Positions 1 to 11,258 of a stretch of DNA of 64,000 nucleotides are shown in pieces. Position 1 is the stretch's first letter, and each line of letters starts with the position of its first letter. The notes under the pieces were generated by a model. The model ran no database searches. It saw only the letters and a program-made list of their open reading frames with translations, and had not been told where the DNA came from. Origin of the DNA: Arachis hypogaea (lineage: Eukaryota > Streptophyta > Magnoliopsida > Fabales > Fabaceae); assembly GCF_003086295.3 (NCBI RefSeq), contig NC_092052.1, positions 15,220,346 through 15,284,345 of the forward strand. Reading direction: 5' to 3'. Both the position numbers and the translations under genes were made by a program.

Positions 1-745
1 AGAATGATGATGAGAGCAACAATGATCTTAGATTGTTTGTCGAATGGAGTCTTGCAATAGGATATGGTAAATGTGGAATATTGATTGAGGGGATAGACAA
101 GATTCAAACTCCCGATGATATTCTTATTGAAAAGTGGGATGATCCTATACTTAAAATTTGCAAAGCAACATACCCTGAATTGTTTAGGTGTTCCAATAAT
201 ATAGCACACATTAAGGACAAAGCCATTCTTGCACCTATACTCCAAATGGTGGATGAAATAAATCATTTCATGATGAGCCCAAATTCCAGAGAAGCCAAAA
301 TTTATTATAGTTCTGACACAACATGTCAAAATAAGGCGAACAATGATGTATTGGCATCAGTACATACACTAGAATTTTTTTAACACCATCAGATGCTTCG
401 GAATTCCTAATAGACCACTTTGCAGGTCTATGTAATGGTACTAGATAGATTAGTGGTGACTAAATTAGGGAACCACATCATTGAAGCAAGAAGCCTAATA
501 GAAAACGACATGGAGTAGAAATTCTTTATTCCACGTATGACGCTAACTCCATCTGATCATAGAATACCATTTAAATTTTAAAGGAAACAATTTTCTATCA
601 TAGTTTTCTATGCTATGTCAATTAACAAGAGTTAAGGACAATTATTATCAAATGTCGAATTGGTATTTAAAAACTTGGCTTTACATCTAGACAATTGTAT
701 GTAGCTGTATCCAAAGTTATTCATAGGAGAAAGTTCAAGATTTTA
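1..745 (+). pseudogene. Helitron (PIF1-like) helicase C-terminal remnant
   Basis: Positions 33-383 read as an uninterrupted 116-residue segment resembling the last third of plant Helitron Rep/helicase proteins: a block ending AILAPILQMVDEIN, then a YYSSD segment. Family-like fragments continue in other frames to about 740 (LCNGTR near 430, TPSDHRIPFKF near 550, AMSIN near 615, a QLYVAVSKV block near 695), separated by several stops and frame changes. The enzyme would unwind DNA for rolling-circle transposition. This copy lacks its N-terminus, at least in the window, and cannot be functional. I found no Helitron 3' hairpin or CTAG end. Confidence 0.75.
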
Positions 746-1709
746 ATATATCGTCAAAAGAAAAAAAAAATAGATAATATGGTATATAAGAAGTGTTTCG
801 GAATGTAAATTAAATACGATGAGGATAATAATAATAATAATAATTGTAACATATCTTCACAAATAAAACAAAATAAATAAGACAATAATAAATTTTGTTA
901 ATTAAAATCTATGATGGATGCATGAATATTGACAGAGGGATATGCAACACAACATAACATGAGACATAATGTAAAGAAATGTTTAGATAGATTATAATAA
1001 TATATGATATTATAAATTAATTTTTTAAATATTTTTAATTTATAAATTATGTTAGATAATGTTTTGTACGTACTAGCTAATTCAAATATATTAGTCATGA
1101 ATAATATTGAACATATTAATACGTAATTATATTTAAATGTGTTGAAGTAAATTTGAAAAATTATTTTTAAATTTTATTAAGAGACAATTAAATATATATC
1201 GAACGAGTATCAAATATAAGTTATATTTAAAATGTGTCCTATACCTAAACATATAATAACTTAAAGAAGTATTCATGTTTAATAGATTAAAATAAAGAAT
1301 CTTATTAGGTGGCTAATATTTTTAGGCGTATAACATTAAAGATCCTCAAATTAAATACTTAACAAATAAAATAACTATATCAATGAGTTATAGCTCAAAT
1401 GACATAATCTCTCCAAACTCATTTAAAAAATCGCAGATTTAAATCTTTTTATCTTTGGTAAAAAAATAAAATAAATAAATAAAACTACTATGGTAAAAAT
1501 AACAAACAAACAAAAAATGCAGCAAAACCTAGAACAATACATTGTTTATTTAATTTTGATATAAGATAGTAAAAATGTACAAACTATAATAATTTATGCG
1601 TGGATATCTTTTATGGTAAAGATGTGGGTATAAATTATACTATTTTCTTTTATAAAATAATTAAAAGTATTTTATTATTTCCTAGTTGTAGTTCCAAACA
1701 AAGCGTAGT
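746..1709. other. AT-rich intergenic stretch, no gene seen
   Basis: Very AT-rich sequence with short A/T runs and an AAT-type microsatellite near 825-845. The only ORF is a 66-codon low-complexity frame on the minus strand. I see nothing to support a gene. Confidence 0.6.
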
Positions 1710-1718
1710 AATTAGTTA

Positions 1719-1961
1719 AGAGGCCACTCAGATAAACATGCCTAAAACGTCTTTTTTTAAAGATGTCTTTATGTTGTGTTTTAATTGGTTTTTGTATAAT
1801 TTATTCGGTGTTCTTCATCACATATTATTAAATTTCTCAAAAGATTTTCTTTCCAAAAACAATAAAAAATATTTAATTTGGACTAAAACAAAAAAGATAA
1901 TAAATTAATTATTAGATTTTTTTTAAAAGATTATTTACATAAAAAAATATATCACATTCAT

Positions 1962-2013
<52 letters not shown>

Positions 2014-2245
2014 CAAGCTCTTAAAAAAATTTTATAAATAAAAAAATAATTAATTTTTATTCGTATAATATATAAAACAATTACTATATTATTATTATAT
2101 TATAGATTAAAATTTACTGATTTAAATTTTGTTTTTATTTTTAATATAAGCATTAGAAATAAATAATTTTTTTATAACAAGATATAATGTAACAAATATA
2201 TATAATATTAATTAGTTTTTAAAAAATTCTGAAAAGATATTTTTT
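1719..2245 (+). repeat. Left terminal inverted repeat of the MULE
   Basis: Matches the reverse complement of 5362-5859 with point differences and short indels. The left copy has a much longer (TA)n tract. The shared order is a CACTCAG start, an AAAACGTC block, a GGTGTTCTTCATCACATATTA block, the TA tract, and an ATTAATTAGT block near 2205-2215. Confidence 0.8.
1966..2012. repeat. (TA)n microsatellite in left TIR
   Basis: About 23 uninterrupted TA units. The corresponding tract in the right TIR (about 5599-5614) is much shorter, so it expanded or contracted after insertion. Confidence 0.9.
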
Positions 2246-3200
2246 TTAATAAAGTGTTATTAAAAAATTAACATTATAAAAACTAATTTCAACCAATATG
2301 ATATAATAGGTTATTAAATATATTTAATACAAAACACATTGAATATAAATTTTTATTGAGTTTAAATTTTAAATAATTTTTAATTGAATTTCGAATATTT
2401 TTATTTTAAAGAGTTAGAATATTTTAACATCATTTTTTCGTATCTTTTTAATTGAGTCTTTGATTTTTTAAATTATAAACCTTATTTATAATTAAGAGTA
2501 ATATTTTAACACCACTAATTAGTCACACACATATAAAAATACAAGAACAATTCTATTGTCATAAGTATAATCTAACTTTATAAGCAATACAATCCAATGA
2601 AACTATATATAAGTAATATAACTAAATTTTATCTACATCTATAGTCACATTTCATAAATAATATAATTAAATCATATTTATGTTTATAATTAAAATATGA
2701 ATAAAAATACAAAAAACTATCAGGATGGTTAATTTTTTTTGTTCATAATTTTTTATTATTTTTGTTGTGAAAAATTTAATTATTTTAATAATTAATTATT
2801 TTTTTAAAAATATAATTGAATAACATAAAAAAGTCTTATTAAGAGTAACTTATTTATATATGATTAAAAAATAATTGAATAATTATATACGGTAAAAAAT
2901 TAATATTATTAAAAAATAAAATTAAAATTTATTTTAAAATTAAAAATAAAGTTTAAAAAATAAAATTAAAAATCATGGTTTTTTTTCTTTTTTCCAAAAT
3001 TTATCTACGAGTAATTCTATAAATATTTTATCATGAATAAAAATATTAAACTCGTACTAAAATTTATTTTTATTCTACTAAACGTTAAATAAACTATTGA
3101 AAAAAATTTTGTTTCCTCCATTAGAGAAGAATGATAAACTTCCATACTTCTATTATGTTATGACAATAATTTGGCCTGATACTTTTTAATGTACATGTAC

Positions 3201-3285
<85 letters not shown>
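3201..3285. repeat. (TAA)n microsatellite
   Basis: About 28 near-perfect AAT/TAA units inside the MULE body. Confidence 0.95.
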
Positions 3286-3286
<1 letters not shown>

Positions 3287-3640
3287 CAAGTATATCACAG
3301 TAAAAAAGGAAGCACGTCACCAAATAATTTATCATCCGAATTATATATGAATCAAATTGATAATATGAGAGCTAACACTACAAAAATCAATAACAAAGTT
3401 AGGGACTTACAAAACCTTTCTTAAGATCATAGAAAAAAACGTTTATATTTGTGTGATATATAAAACAATTATCATATTATTATTATTATTACATTATATA
3501 TATATATATATATGAGCAAAAAAAGTTCAACTGTTTTACTTTTAATATTTGATTAAATGTTCTTGTATTTAGTACTTTTTTTTTTTTGCACTTTCTCTTA
3601 GTTAAAAATATAATCATTATAATTTTTTAGTTATTATTGC

Positions 3641-3977
3641 TAGGGATGTTTACAGATGGGATATGACTGAAATTTCGATCCAATCCGCACTAAACTCATT
3701 AGATCAAATTCGATATTCGCACTTTTTATGTTTGGATCAGATATCAAATATATCCATAAAATAAAAAATATAAAAAAAAATTATTTTTATAAAAAAAGTC
3801 AATAATTTTTTCTGTTTACTTTTTTAAATATATTTATTTCTATCTGATTAGAGTGTAGATCCGATTCGATCCAATCCGATCATCTTACAGATCAGATCAT
3901 ATCATCAAATTACAGATCAGATACGGATAAATACTGTGGATTTATATGGATATGATCTAATTTATGAACACCCCTAA
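3641..3977. mobile_element. Small hAT-like MITE inside the MULE
   Basis: The left end reads TAGGGATGTTTACAGATG and the reverse complement of the right end reads TAGGGGTGTTCATAAAT, an imperfect inverted repeat of the TAGGG type common in hAT-derived MITEs. The interior has many degenerate GATC/GGATC-type words. I could not find a convincing 8-bp duplication, so the exact ends are approximate. Confidence 0.5.
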
Positions 3978-3989
3978 CTACTACTATAG

Positions 3990-5081
3990 GTTCGTATTTC
4001 AATCCATAGTTGTAAAAACCAAACTGGATCGGCTGGTTCGACCGAAAAACTGGTAAACCGGACCCTAGTCCAATTCGGTTTACTCCTTGGACCGTTTAAG
4101 GAATAAAATCGGTGTGAACCGGTGTAAACCAGTCTAACCAAACTGGTCTGCTTGAAAAAATTTTTAAAATGTCTCCACAAGGTCTCGAACTAAGAACCTT
4201 GAAGCAAAATCAACCTTTACTTGCCACTTAGTCATTGCACTTCTAAGTACTATATTTGACAAATACTAATTATATAGTATACATAAATATCTAATTTAAT
4301 TTAATTTTTATTTTTTCTATTTTTAAAATTAATTATATTTTAATTATATACCATTATTAATATAAATATAAATTCCATTAAAAATTTATTAATTTACTTG
4401 ATCTATTTTATTGCTAGTATTGTGATTAAGGTTATTTGTTTTGATGTTAGTGTTAAAATCTACTGATATTATAGTTAGATGATAGGCTTTGTAAATTAAT
4501 TATTTTTTTATTGTGTCAAAATAAGATACTATTGTAGTATTAAAATTTTATAATTTTTTTATATTAGTTATTTTTAGAAGTTGAGACTTGATTCTTCATA
4601 AAATGTTAGTGAAGATATGTATTTCAAATTTTAATTTTAAGTTTTTAACTATTTTATATTTTATATTTACGTGAGACCGATTTTAGCGGTTCAACCAGTG
4701 ATTTATCGGTTGAACTAATAAATCAGTGAACCAGTAGCTTGATCGGTTCGATCACTAGTTCGGTTCTAACAACTATGTTCAATCTAATTTCAAAAATTTC
4801 GATTTACTCAATTTAGTCTCCAAACTTAATAGTTATGACTCACATTGGTTCCTAATCTTATTTTTGTCACTGTCTCACAAAATCATTAACGACATGTTGA
4901 GATGGACTAACGACTGCTACATTATACATTCTAGCGACTATTTGATGTGACAATTGAAATTTGTTTACCTTATTTTTTATTTTCATCTAAACACTTAAAA
5001 TCCTAATATGAGCCACGGATACCTAAGTTAAAAAATCAAACTAAGTAAATTGAAACTTTAAAAATCAGATTAAAGTTCGAA
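3990..5081. mobile_element. Fold-back MITE carrying a nested hAT-like element
   Basis: Outer arms starting TTCGTATTTCAATCTAATTT (with the insertion at 4005-4777 removed) and ending near 5081 are imperfect inverted repeats. Both include the TTTACT(C/T)A(A/G)TTT word typical of palindromic plant MITEs. Without the nested element the unit is about 310 bp. No coding capacity. Exact ends and TSD were not resolved. Confidence 0.55.
4005..4777. mobile_element. hAT-like non-autonomous element nested in the fold-back MITE
   Basis: Ends are inverted repeats CATAGTTGTAAAAACC and, from the right, CATAGTTGTTAGAACC. They are flanked by a 7-bp direct repeat TTCAATC (3998-4004 and 4778-4784), close to the 8-bp duplication of hAT elements. 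Subterminal regions are rich in AACCGG/GGTTCGA-type words. No transposase is present; the 68-codon minus ORF at 3974-4180 only runs through these repeats. Confidence 0.65.
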
Positions 5082-5962
5082 TATAACTTCAAAACAAAAC
5101 TTTAACTTATGTAGTGATTAATTTAAATGAGAATCAAATAAATCAAAATTCAACATAATTTTTATCAATGTTTTCAAATTCGAAATTTCTATACCAAAAT
5201 TAACTAGGATTTTTCTTTAAATTAAAAATTTAATGAAATAGTGACTTTAATTATCTTAACCAATGTCCTATTAATTACTTTTATGTCTTAAAAAAACTGT
5301 ATATGAAAAGAAAATAATTAATTTGTCTACTTTAATAAATAGTTATTTTACTAAAATAAGAAACTATTTTTTTAGAATTTTTTAAGAACTAATTAATATT
5401 ATATATATTTTCTTACACTACATTTAGTTATAAAAATTTTATTTATTTCTAATGCTTATATTAAAAATAGAAAAAAAATTAAATTAGTGAATCTTAATCT
5501 ATAACATAATAATAATATAGTAATTATTTTATATATTGTACGAATATAAATTAATTATTTTTTTATTTATAAAAATTTTAAAAGGCTTGAGCTCGTTATA
5601 TATATATATATATTTTGATGAATGTGATATATTTTTTTATGTAAATAATCTTTTAAAAAAATCTAATAGTTAATCTATTACTTTTTTTGTTTTAGTCCAA
5701 ATTAAATGTTTTTTATTGTTTTTGGAAAGAAAATCTTTTGAGGAATTTAATAATATGTGATGAAGAACACCGAATAAATTATACAGAAACCAATTAAAAC
5801 ACAATATAGAAACATCTTTAAAAAAAGACGTTTTAGGCGTGTTTATCTGAGTGGCCTCCAATTAGTTATGACTACAATCTATTACACGGCATTATTCTCG
5901 GATGAGGAGGAGAATGGTTCTAAACCCTAAGGTTTAAAAGCAAGTGAGTTGAGCATTTAGTT

Positions 5963-6529
5963 ATGTGGTTTACAAAAATGAGTTCTCCTTCTCCATTTAG
6001 TTCTATAGTTGCCAAAACTTGTAAGGGCATGGTAAAGTTGAACACTTTTTTCGCTTCGGGAGCTTTAATGGGTTTGCTATGGACCCCTAAACACTCCCAA
6101 CAGTCGCATAACAATTTTAATTTTGGTTGCATCAACATTGTCGTTACTTTTTACACCTTTTCTTTCTTCTTCTTCTTGTTCTCTATCTTCTTGGCAAAGG
6201 TTACTCGCGTCTTATCTTTTTACAATAAAACCAAATTTGACGTGCTTCTTCGGTGGGGTTGGTTTACAGCTTCAGCGGTTTTTGTTTTTGCGGCTGTCCT
6301 CTTGGCGGTGGCGGTGGCCGTGGAGTCTAATATGCACCTGAAAACGAATGTGACATGTCATAATCGTTTTCTTTCTTTTCTTTTGAACCACAATCTCGAC
6401 TTTGTTGAATTCCTTCCCTGGCTCATCCTTATTCTGATTTTATTTCTTCTCATTGCTTATCCTGCATTTCTCTTCTTCGTTTTTTTAATTAGGTTAACAG
6501 TATCTTTAGTTATTCTTAGATTATGTTAG
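5963..6529 (+). CDS. Hypothetical multi-pass membrane protein, 188 aa
   Basis: A 188-codon frame in AT-rich surroundings, longer than expected by chance here. I do not recognise the family. Hydrophobic stretches at about residues 53-75, 100-121 and 150-186 suggest three or four membrane spans separated by short charged segments. A second ATG seven bases before codon 7 of the frame's SSPSP segment (MSSPSP at codon 6) could be the true start. An AATAAA lies 62 bases after the stop. A MULE ends about 100 bp upstream, so the original promoter may have been displaced. No clear TATA box is seen. It could be a gene fragment or a small expressed gene. Confidence 0.35.
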   Translation: MWFTKMSSPSPFSSIVAKTCKGMVKLNTFFASGALMGLLWTPKHSQQSHNNFNFGCINIVVTFYTFSFFFFLFSIFLAKVTRVLSFYNKTKFDVLLRWGWFTASAVFVFAAVLLAVAVAVESNMHLKTNVTCHNRFLSFLLNHNLDFVEFLPWLILILILFLLIAYPAFLFFVFLIRLTVSLVILRLC

Positions 6530-6590
6530 ATATGTTATAGAGATATGAATAATACTTTGTCGTGTTTTTATTCAAATACAAGTTACAAGC

Positions 6591-6596
6591 AATAAA
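6591..6596 (+). promoter_or_regulatory. Possible polyadenylation signal AATAAA
   Basis: Canonical AATAAA 62 bases downstream of the ORF ending at 6529. In AT-rich DNA this could be chance. Confidence 0.3.
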
Positions 6597-6964
6597 CTTG
6601 CAATACTGTATCCTTCTTCCAATGTATGTTCATCTTTTTATTTATTTATGAAAAAAGTTTAAATTTCAGCAATTTTAGTTTATATTATTCATCAATATTT
6701 TTAGTTCACAATTCAATACCTTTAATTTAATTAGTAATTTAATATCATATTTTAAGTTAATATTTTTAAATATTATTGATAAATTATTCAAAAAAAATTA
6801 TTATATTGATAATATAATATTGCTTTTTATTTATTTCCCAAATTTGATTATATGACTTGTAAAATAAATAAACACCCATTAGAATATAACACATCAGAAA
6901 AAATAATTTATATGTTATTTTAGAGAAGGTAGGGTAATAATTATCTATCTTTGTGTGTGTGAGA

Positions 6965-7541
6965 GATCATTTCATATTTTAATGTGTTTTGTTACAGAAA
7001 TATTCATTTGTTTTTTTGTTCATATATATAATATAGTTGTTTTATATTATTAGAAAGTAAAAGATAAATATAACTAAATATTAAAAATATGTATTTTTGA
7101 TTGAATAATGCTACACATCCAAGTCTTTTTATAAAAGAAAAATATAGGTAGACAATGAAAATACTAAATATGTTGAATGTTCAATTTAATAGGTATGCAG
7201 ATGATTATGTTCATTATTTTTAATTGAATGGTTATTTTTTTTATTGTTTACAAAAGTCATTGTCTACCTAGTAAAACCGTTTTATAAATAAATCAAGTTC
7301 AAACAAGTTAAACAATAAGACTTAAAATAATGTTAATCATAACTAATTTTTGTTATGTTAAACAAAAATTATTAAAGTTAGTTAATACAAAAATTTAAAT
7401 GCGTAGCATTATTCTTATTCATCTCTTGATTAATTAGTTGACTGGATTGATTTTGATCGAAAAAAATTTGTTTACTGGTAGATACTAAAAGCGAATATAT
7501 ATCTGATCATTTCATATTTTAATGTGTTTTGTTACAGAAAT
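6965..7541 (+). repeat. 37-bp exact direct repeat, copies 540 bp apart
   Basis: The same 37 bases, starting GATCATTTCATATTTTAATG and ending TTACAGAAAT, occur at 6965-7001 and 7505-7541. Similarity decays just beyond into a T-rich stretch. Confidence 0.8.
7104..7414. mobile_element. Possible small MITE
   Basis: AATAATGCTACACAT at the left and AATAATGCTACGCAT on the reverse complement of the right form an inverted repeat about 310 bp apart, with another short inverted word pair (AGGTAGACAATG / CATTGTCTACCT) further in. No clear TSD. Confidence 0.45.
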
Positions 7542-7899
7542 AATTTATTTGTTTTATTGATCTTGTTGGATGAGTGTCAAAGATTTTACTATTAATTTTA
7601 CAATTGAAAACAAGCATCTTATTATTGGTTCTAGCCATGTTCAAGCATGCTAATCAATCCACTGCTAATAAATACATGGGTCAAAATTTTGACGTTATTA
7701 TTCTTATTGTAAAGTTTTTTGGTTAAAAAACTGGATAGGTATATTAATTTTAGGCATGGTAAAAATCACTTTATTAATTTAGTCATTATTTACATAGTCA
7801 ATTTTAAGTTTTAAATTCAAGTTTACGATTTAACGAACGAATATGATAATTTAATTTCATTCCAAAATATCTTTTGATTTATTTTAGAATATTCTTGGC

Positions 7900-7905
<6 letters not shown>

Positions 7906-7944
<39 letters not shown>
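7906..7944. repeat. (TA)n microsatellite
   Basis: About 19 uninterrupted TA units. Confidence 0.9.
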
Positions 7945-7947
<3 letters not shown>

Positions 7948-8352
7948 AAATTTAGAATTACATTACAAACATAATCAATAATATATATTATCCGATAATG
8001 TACTCTTCATTATATTTTACATTTTTTGTTGGAAGATATTTCTTACCCTTTTTTTAATATGTGGAAAATATATTATTAAAAAAGATTTAACCTATAAAAT
8101 TTAATTTTATTATCCCATCAATTAAATAATTTTAAAATATAGCTAGATTTGGAAGAGCACATAACTTCGCTATCAATTTAAACATGAAAGACAAGTCCCC
8201 TCTTTGGGCTTCCCGCTTCCCAAACAAATTTTGAGAAAATGATATAGTGTTCTGATAAGAGAATCAAAGCGTTAATTAGTTATTCCACAGGGAACTTAGC
8301 GTGAATAATATTAATAGTGGAAGCTTAAGAGGCAACTTTGTAAGAAGGCAGC

Positions 8353-8455
8353 AAAGTTAGTTAGTTTGTTAAGCTTGGCGGGGAAGTTAGTTACAGATAT
8401 TTTGTAAGTAGTTATTATTGATCAGAATAATGTAGTGTATAAGCTGCTACTATAC
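8353..8455 (+). repeat. Displaced copy of the glycine-rich gene promoter block
   Basis: Aligns over about 100 bp with the minus strand of 14717-14810, the promoter of the glycine-rich gene, sharing TTAGTTTGTTAAGCTTGGCG, an AGATATTTT block and a GTATATAAG/GTGTATAAG TATA-like word. It may be a duplicated promoter, or both copies may derive from an LTR or TRIM element. No coding sequence of the gene follows. Confidence 0.65.
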
Positions 8456-8478
8456 TGCAATAATTTCTCTTTTTTCAA

Positions 8479-8745
8479 TCACATTCTATTTGATCTACAC
8501 AATCTCATTTATGCATGTGTTTTGCAGTAAGACCAAACAAGCAGCAAATCAAAAGAGTAAATGAATGAAAGAAAATATAAAAGAAGCAAGTATACCTCAA
8601 AAACCCTTATAGATTATGAACAAAATGAATGAAACGTATGTAAACAAGTTTTTGCAAGAAATTAAAATGTACGTACAGATAGACAGATAGAGTAGGTACA
8701 AAGAGATATAGAGAGTGTAGCTTAATTAACCAGCAGGTCTTGCAT
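8479..8745 (-). pseudogene. Paralogous 3' end and 3' flank of the glycine-rich gene
   Basis: Aligns with 13029-13310, the sequence around and beyond the stop codon of the glycine-rich gene. Shared words include ACAATCTCATTTATGCATGT, ATAAAAGAAGCAAGTATA and TTGCAAGAAATTAAA. The match fades at the position equivalent to the stop codon. The upstream coding exons are absent, and the promoter-like block beside it has the opposite relative orientation, so this is a rearranged fragment. Confidence 0.6.
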
Positions 8746-8838
8746 TATTGAACTCTTGAAATTCGTTCTCACCCAATTTTTTAAAACTAGTATCAAACTT
8801 TCAATTGAGTATGTTCGTCTTATTTATATTTTTTAATA

Positions 8839-10127
8839 GAGTAAAGTATTAAATTGGTCTCCTATATTTGGGCGTAATTCTATTTTGGTCCTTAAGGTTT
8901 AAAGTAGGGGTGCACAGACCCGGCCCGGCCCGGTCCGGTCCCGAACACTTTAGGGACTAATTTGGTGTGATTTCATCGGGTTTAGGGCCGGGTAAGGGTT
9001 TCAAAAATAGACCCGGTCATTATTTCGAGTCGGGTCCGGGCCATAGCTCGGGTCACCCGAAGTCGGTCCGGTGGCCCGGTCATCATACACAATTAATATT
9101 TTGTGTTATTAGTGATGGATCATGACTATTCTTATGTGGAATTTAAGTATTGTAAACCTTAATATTTTTTGTTATTAGTCATTATAAGACTATAAGTTAA
9201 TATTTTATGTTTAGAATGCATAAGACTTTAGACTAATGCATAATATTGTGTTATTTGTATTGATTTAAATATTTGGTATTATTAGACAATATTAGTATTG
9301 ATTGTGGTTTTGCTTTAGTATTGATTGTGGTTATGCTTTAATTTTAAAGAAGGGTTGGTTCTTGTTATATTTTTCTAAGTGAATTTTACCATGTTAAATA
9401 ATGGTTGGAGTCTTGGAAATTTAGATATTTTTACATGCTAGCTTACAAGAAGGTATCAACATAATGTAATGTTAACGGCCCGGTTTTCACCCGGTATAAT
9501 TGTGGCCCGAAAGTGTATTGGTTTCATCGGGTCTAGGGTCGGGTTCGGGTCTAATAAATAGACCCGGTGTATATTTTGGGTCGGGTCTGGGTCACATCAA
9601 ACCCGGCTTCACCCGGCCCATGTGCACCCCTAGTTTAAAGTGTCCTATTTGAATCTAAAAAAGTTTCATTTAGCTTCAATTTAGTCCCATGGGAAGTCAA
9701 AGATAAATAATTAACGAAATGTCCTATATGACAGCAGTATAAGAACAAGGTCGATAATCTAGAGAATAAGTACAAGCTCCAGAGGCATAAAATCAATCGT
9801 GGATATATCAATACATTTATTTATCATTTTTCTTATAATTAAAATGAAATATTTTATATAAAACTAAAAAAAAATATTAAATACAAATATTGATGCATCC
9901 ACGGTTGATTTTGTACCTCTAGAGCTTGTACTTATTCTCCAAATTATCGACCTTGTTCTTATATTGCTGTCATGTAGGACATGTCGTTAATTATTTATCT
10001 TTGACCTTACGGTGGGACTAAATTGAAGTTAAATAAAATTTTTTTGGATTCAAATAGGATACTTTAAACCTTAAGGACCAAAACAAGATTACGCTCAAAC
10101 GTAAAAAACTAATTTAGTACTTTACCC
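8839..10127. mobile_element. Fold-back (Mutator-type) MITE with 9-bp TSD
   Basis: A long near-palindrome with ends GAGTAAAGTATTAAATT and, from the right, GGGTAAAGTACTAAATT. It is flanked by the 9-bp duplication TTTTTAATA at 8830-8838 and 10128-10136. Minus the nested insertion it is about 550 bp: two arms of about 240 bp around a short AT-rich loop near 9810-9885. Arms share CAAGGTCGATAAT-type words and CTTGTACTTATTCTC. It could form a long hairpin RNA if transcribed. Confidence 0.8.
8905..9632. mobile_element. hAT-type MITE, 728 bp, 8-bp TSD
   Basis: Starts TAGGGGTGCACAGACC and ends as the inverted form of TAGGGGTGCACATGGGC. Flanked by a perfect 8-bp duplication GTTTAAAG (8897-8904 and 9633-9640). 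Subterminal 150 bp at each end are GC-rich with repeated CCCGG/GGGTC words; the middle is AT-rich. No transposase. It sits in the left arm of the fold-back MITE, so it is the younger insertion. Confidence 0.85.
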
Positions 10128-11082
10128 TTTTTAATAAAATTTACCCTTTTTAATAAAATTTATTATTTCAAATATATTTCTTAATTTATATTTTTATTCA
10201 CTCCTCTCTAAACTATGAAAATTATTTAATAAATACGTATAACTATTGATGTCATCACATCATTTGATGTTGAGGATGAAATTTGATTGGATGTTAAACA
10301 ATCATTTTAAGAATTTTACTCTTCACATCTTTGTTTAGAATGAACACAAAAATTAATTGGGTTGTCGTTATTTTCCACATTCAAGTCATTATAGATAAAG
10401 CTAGTACCTTTATTCTAAAAGTATTATTTCAAGAGTTGTATTTTTCACAAACTCAATTTTTTCCTTCCATATGAATTCTATTTTTTTTCTCTTTCCTTTC
10501 GATTCCTAATTTTTTCTTTTTTGCCATTCTTATATAAACAAAAAAAAAAAACGTCATTTTTGTTTCTTTTTGAGGATACTAAACTTTACTTTTCAAATAA
10601 TTTGTATTCATATATTTGACAAAAATTAAATAAATAAAAGTAAAAGATAAATTTAAAGAAAGATTGGTCAAGAAAAATAAAGAAGAAGAACGTACTAAAT
10701 TCATTATTTAAGAATTTAGGGATAAGACGCAAAAAAATTAATTTTTTTTAAAAGTAGTTATTTAATTTATCTAAATCGATTTTTTTAATTAAACCATTTA
10801 TATAAAATAAACCGGTTTTTTTGAAACTAAATGGTAACACGTGTCAGCCATCCAGAAACAACTTCACAAATAACTTCATGTGAAGTCGACTGTAGGTGAG
10901 TTTTCACCATTAATTAATTGTCATTAATTATTAATGATTTAAATTTTATTTTTTAAAAATACAAAATTAATGATTATTAATTGTCTTTTTCTACTCTAAT
11001 TCATCTTTTACCATTTATTACGCAAATCCTAATTTCTCTTTAAAAAAATGTCCAAACTCTAAAAAAAACACCAAAATATAAG

Positions 11083-11245
11083 ATAAAGAATCATCCAAAT
11101 CCTAAGGAAAAAAACATACAAAACATAAGAAAAAGAATAATCCAAATCCTTCGAAAAAAACATGCAAAACATAGGAAAAAGAATCATCCAAAACTAATAA
11201 AAAGAATCATTCAAAAGTTAGGAAAAAGAAACATAAAAAACTAGT
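11083..11245 (+). repeat. Degenerate short tandem repeat
   Basis: Five irregular copies of an A-rich unit containing AAAAAGAATCATCCAAA, spaced about 22-49 bp, running up to the GC-rich island. Confidence 0.6.
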
Positions 11246-11258
11246 TAAAAGAATACTT

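Larger units (their letters stand above)
1719..5859. mobile_element. Non-autonomous Mutator-like element (MULE) with long TIRs
   Basis: The two ends are long imperfect inverted repeats beginning AGAGGCCACTCAGATAAACA on the left and GGAGGCCACTCAGATAAACA on the reverse complement of the right. The element is flanked by a perfect 9-bp direct repeat, AATTAGTTA, at 1710-1718 and 5860-5868. Nine-bp duplications and TIRs of several hundred bases are hallmarks of Mutator-like elements. The 4.1-kb body has no transposase ORF on either strand, so it is non-autonomous. It holds a (TAA)n microsatellite, a small MITE and a fold-back element that itself contains a hAT-like insertion. It lies about 100 bp upstream of the ORF at 5963. 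Confidence 0.85.
6604..8345. other. AT-rich intergenic stretch with small repeats
   Basis: No gene is supported. It holds a duplicated 37-bp segment (6965-7001 and 7505-7541), a possible small MITE (7104-7414) and a (TA)n tract (7906-7944). Confidence 0.6.
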
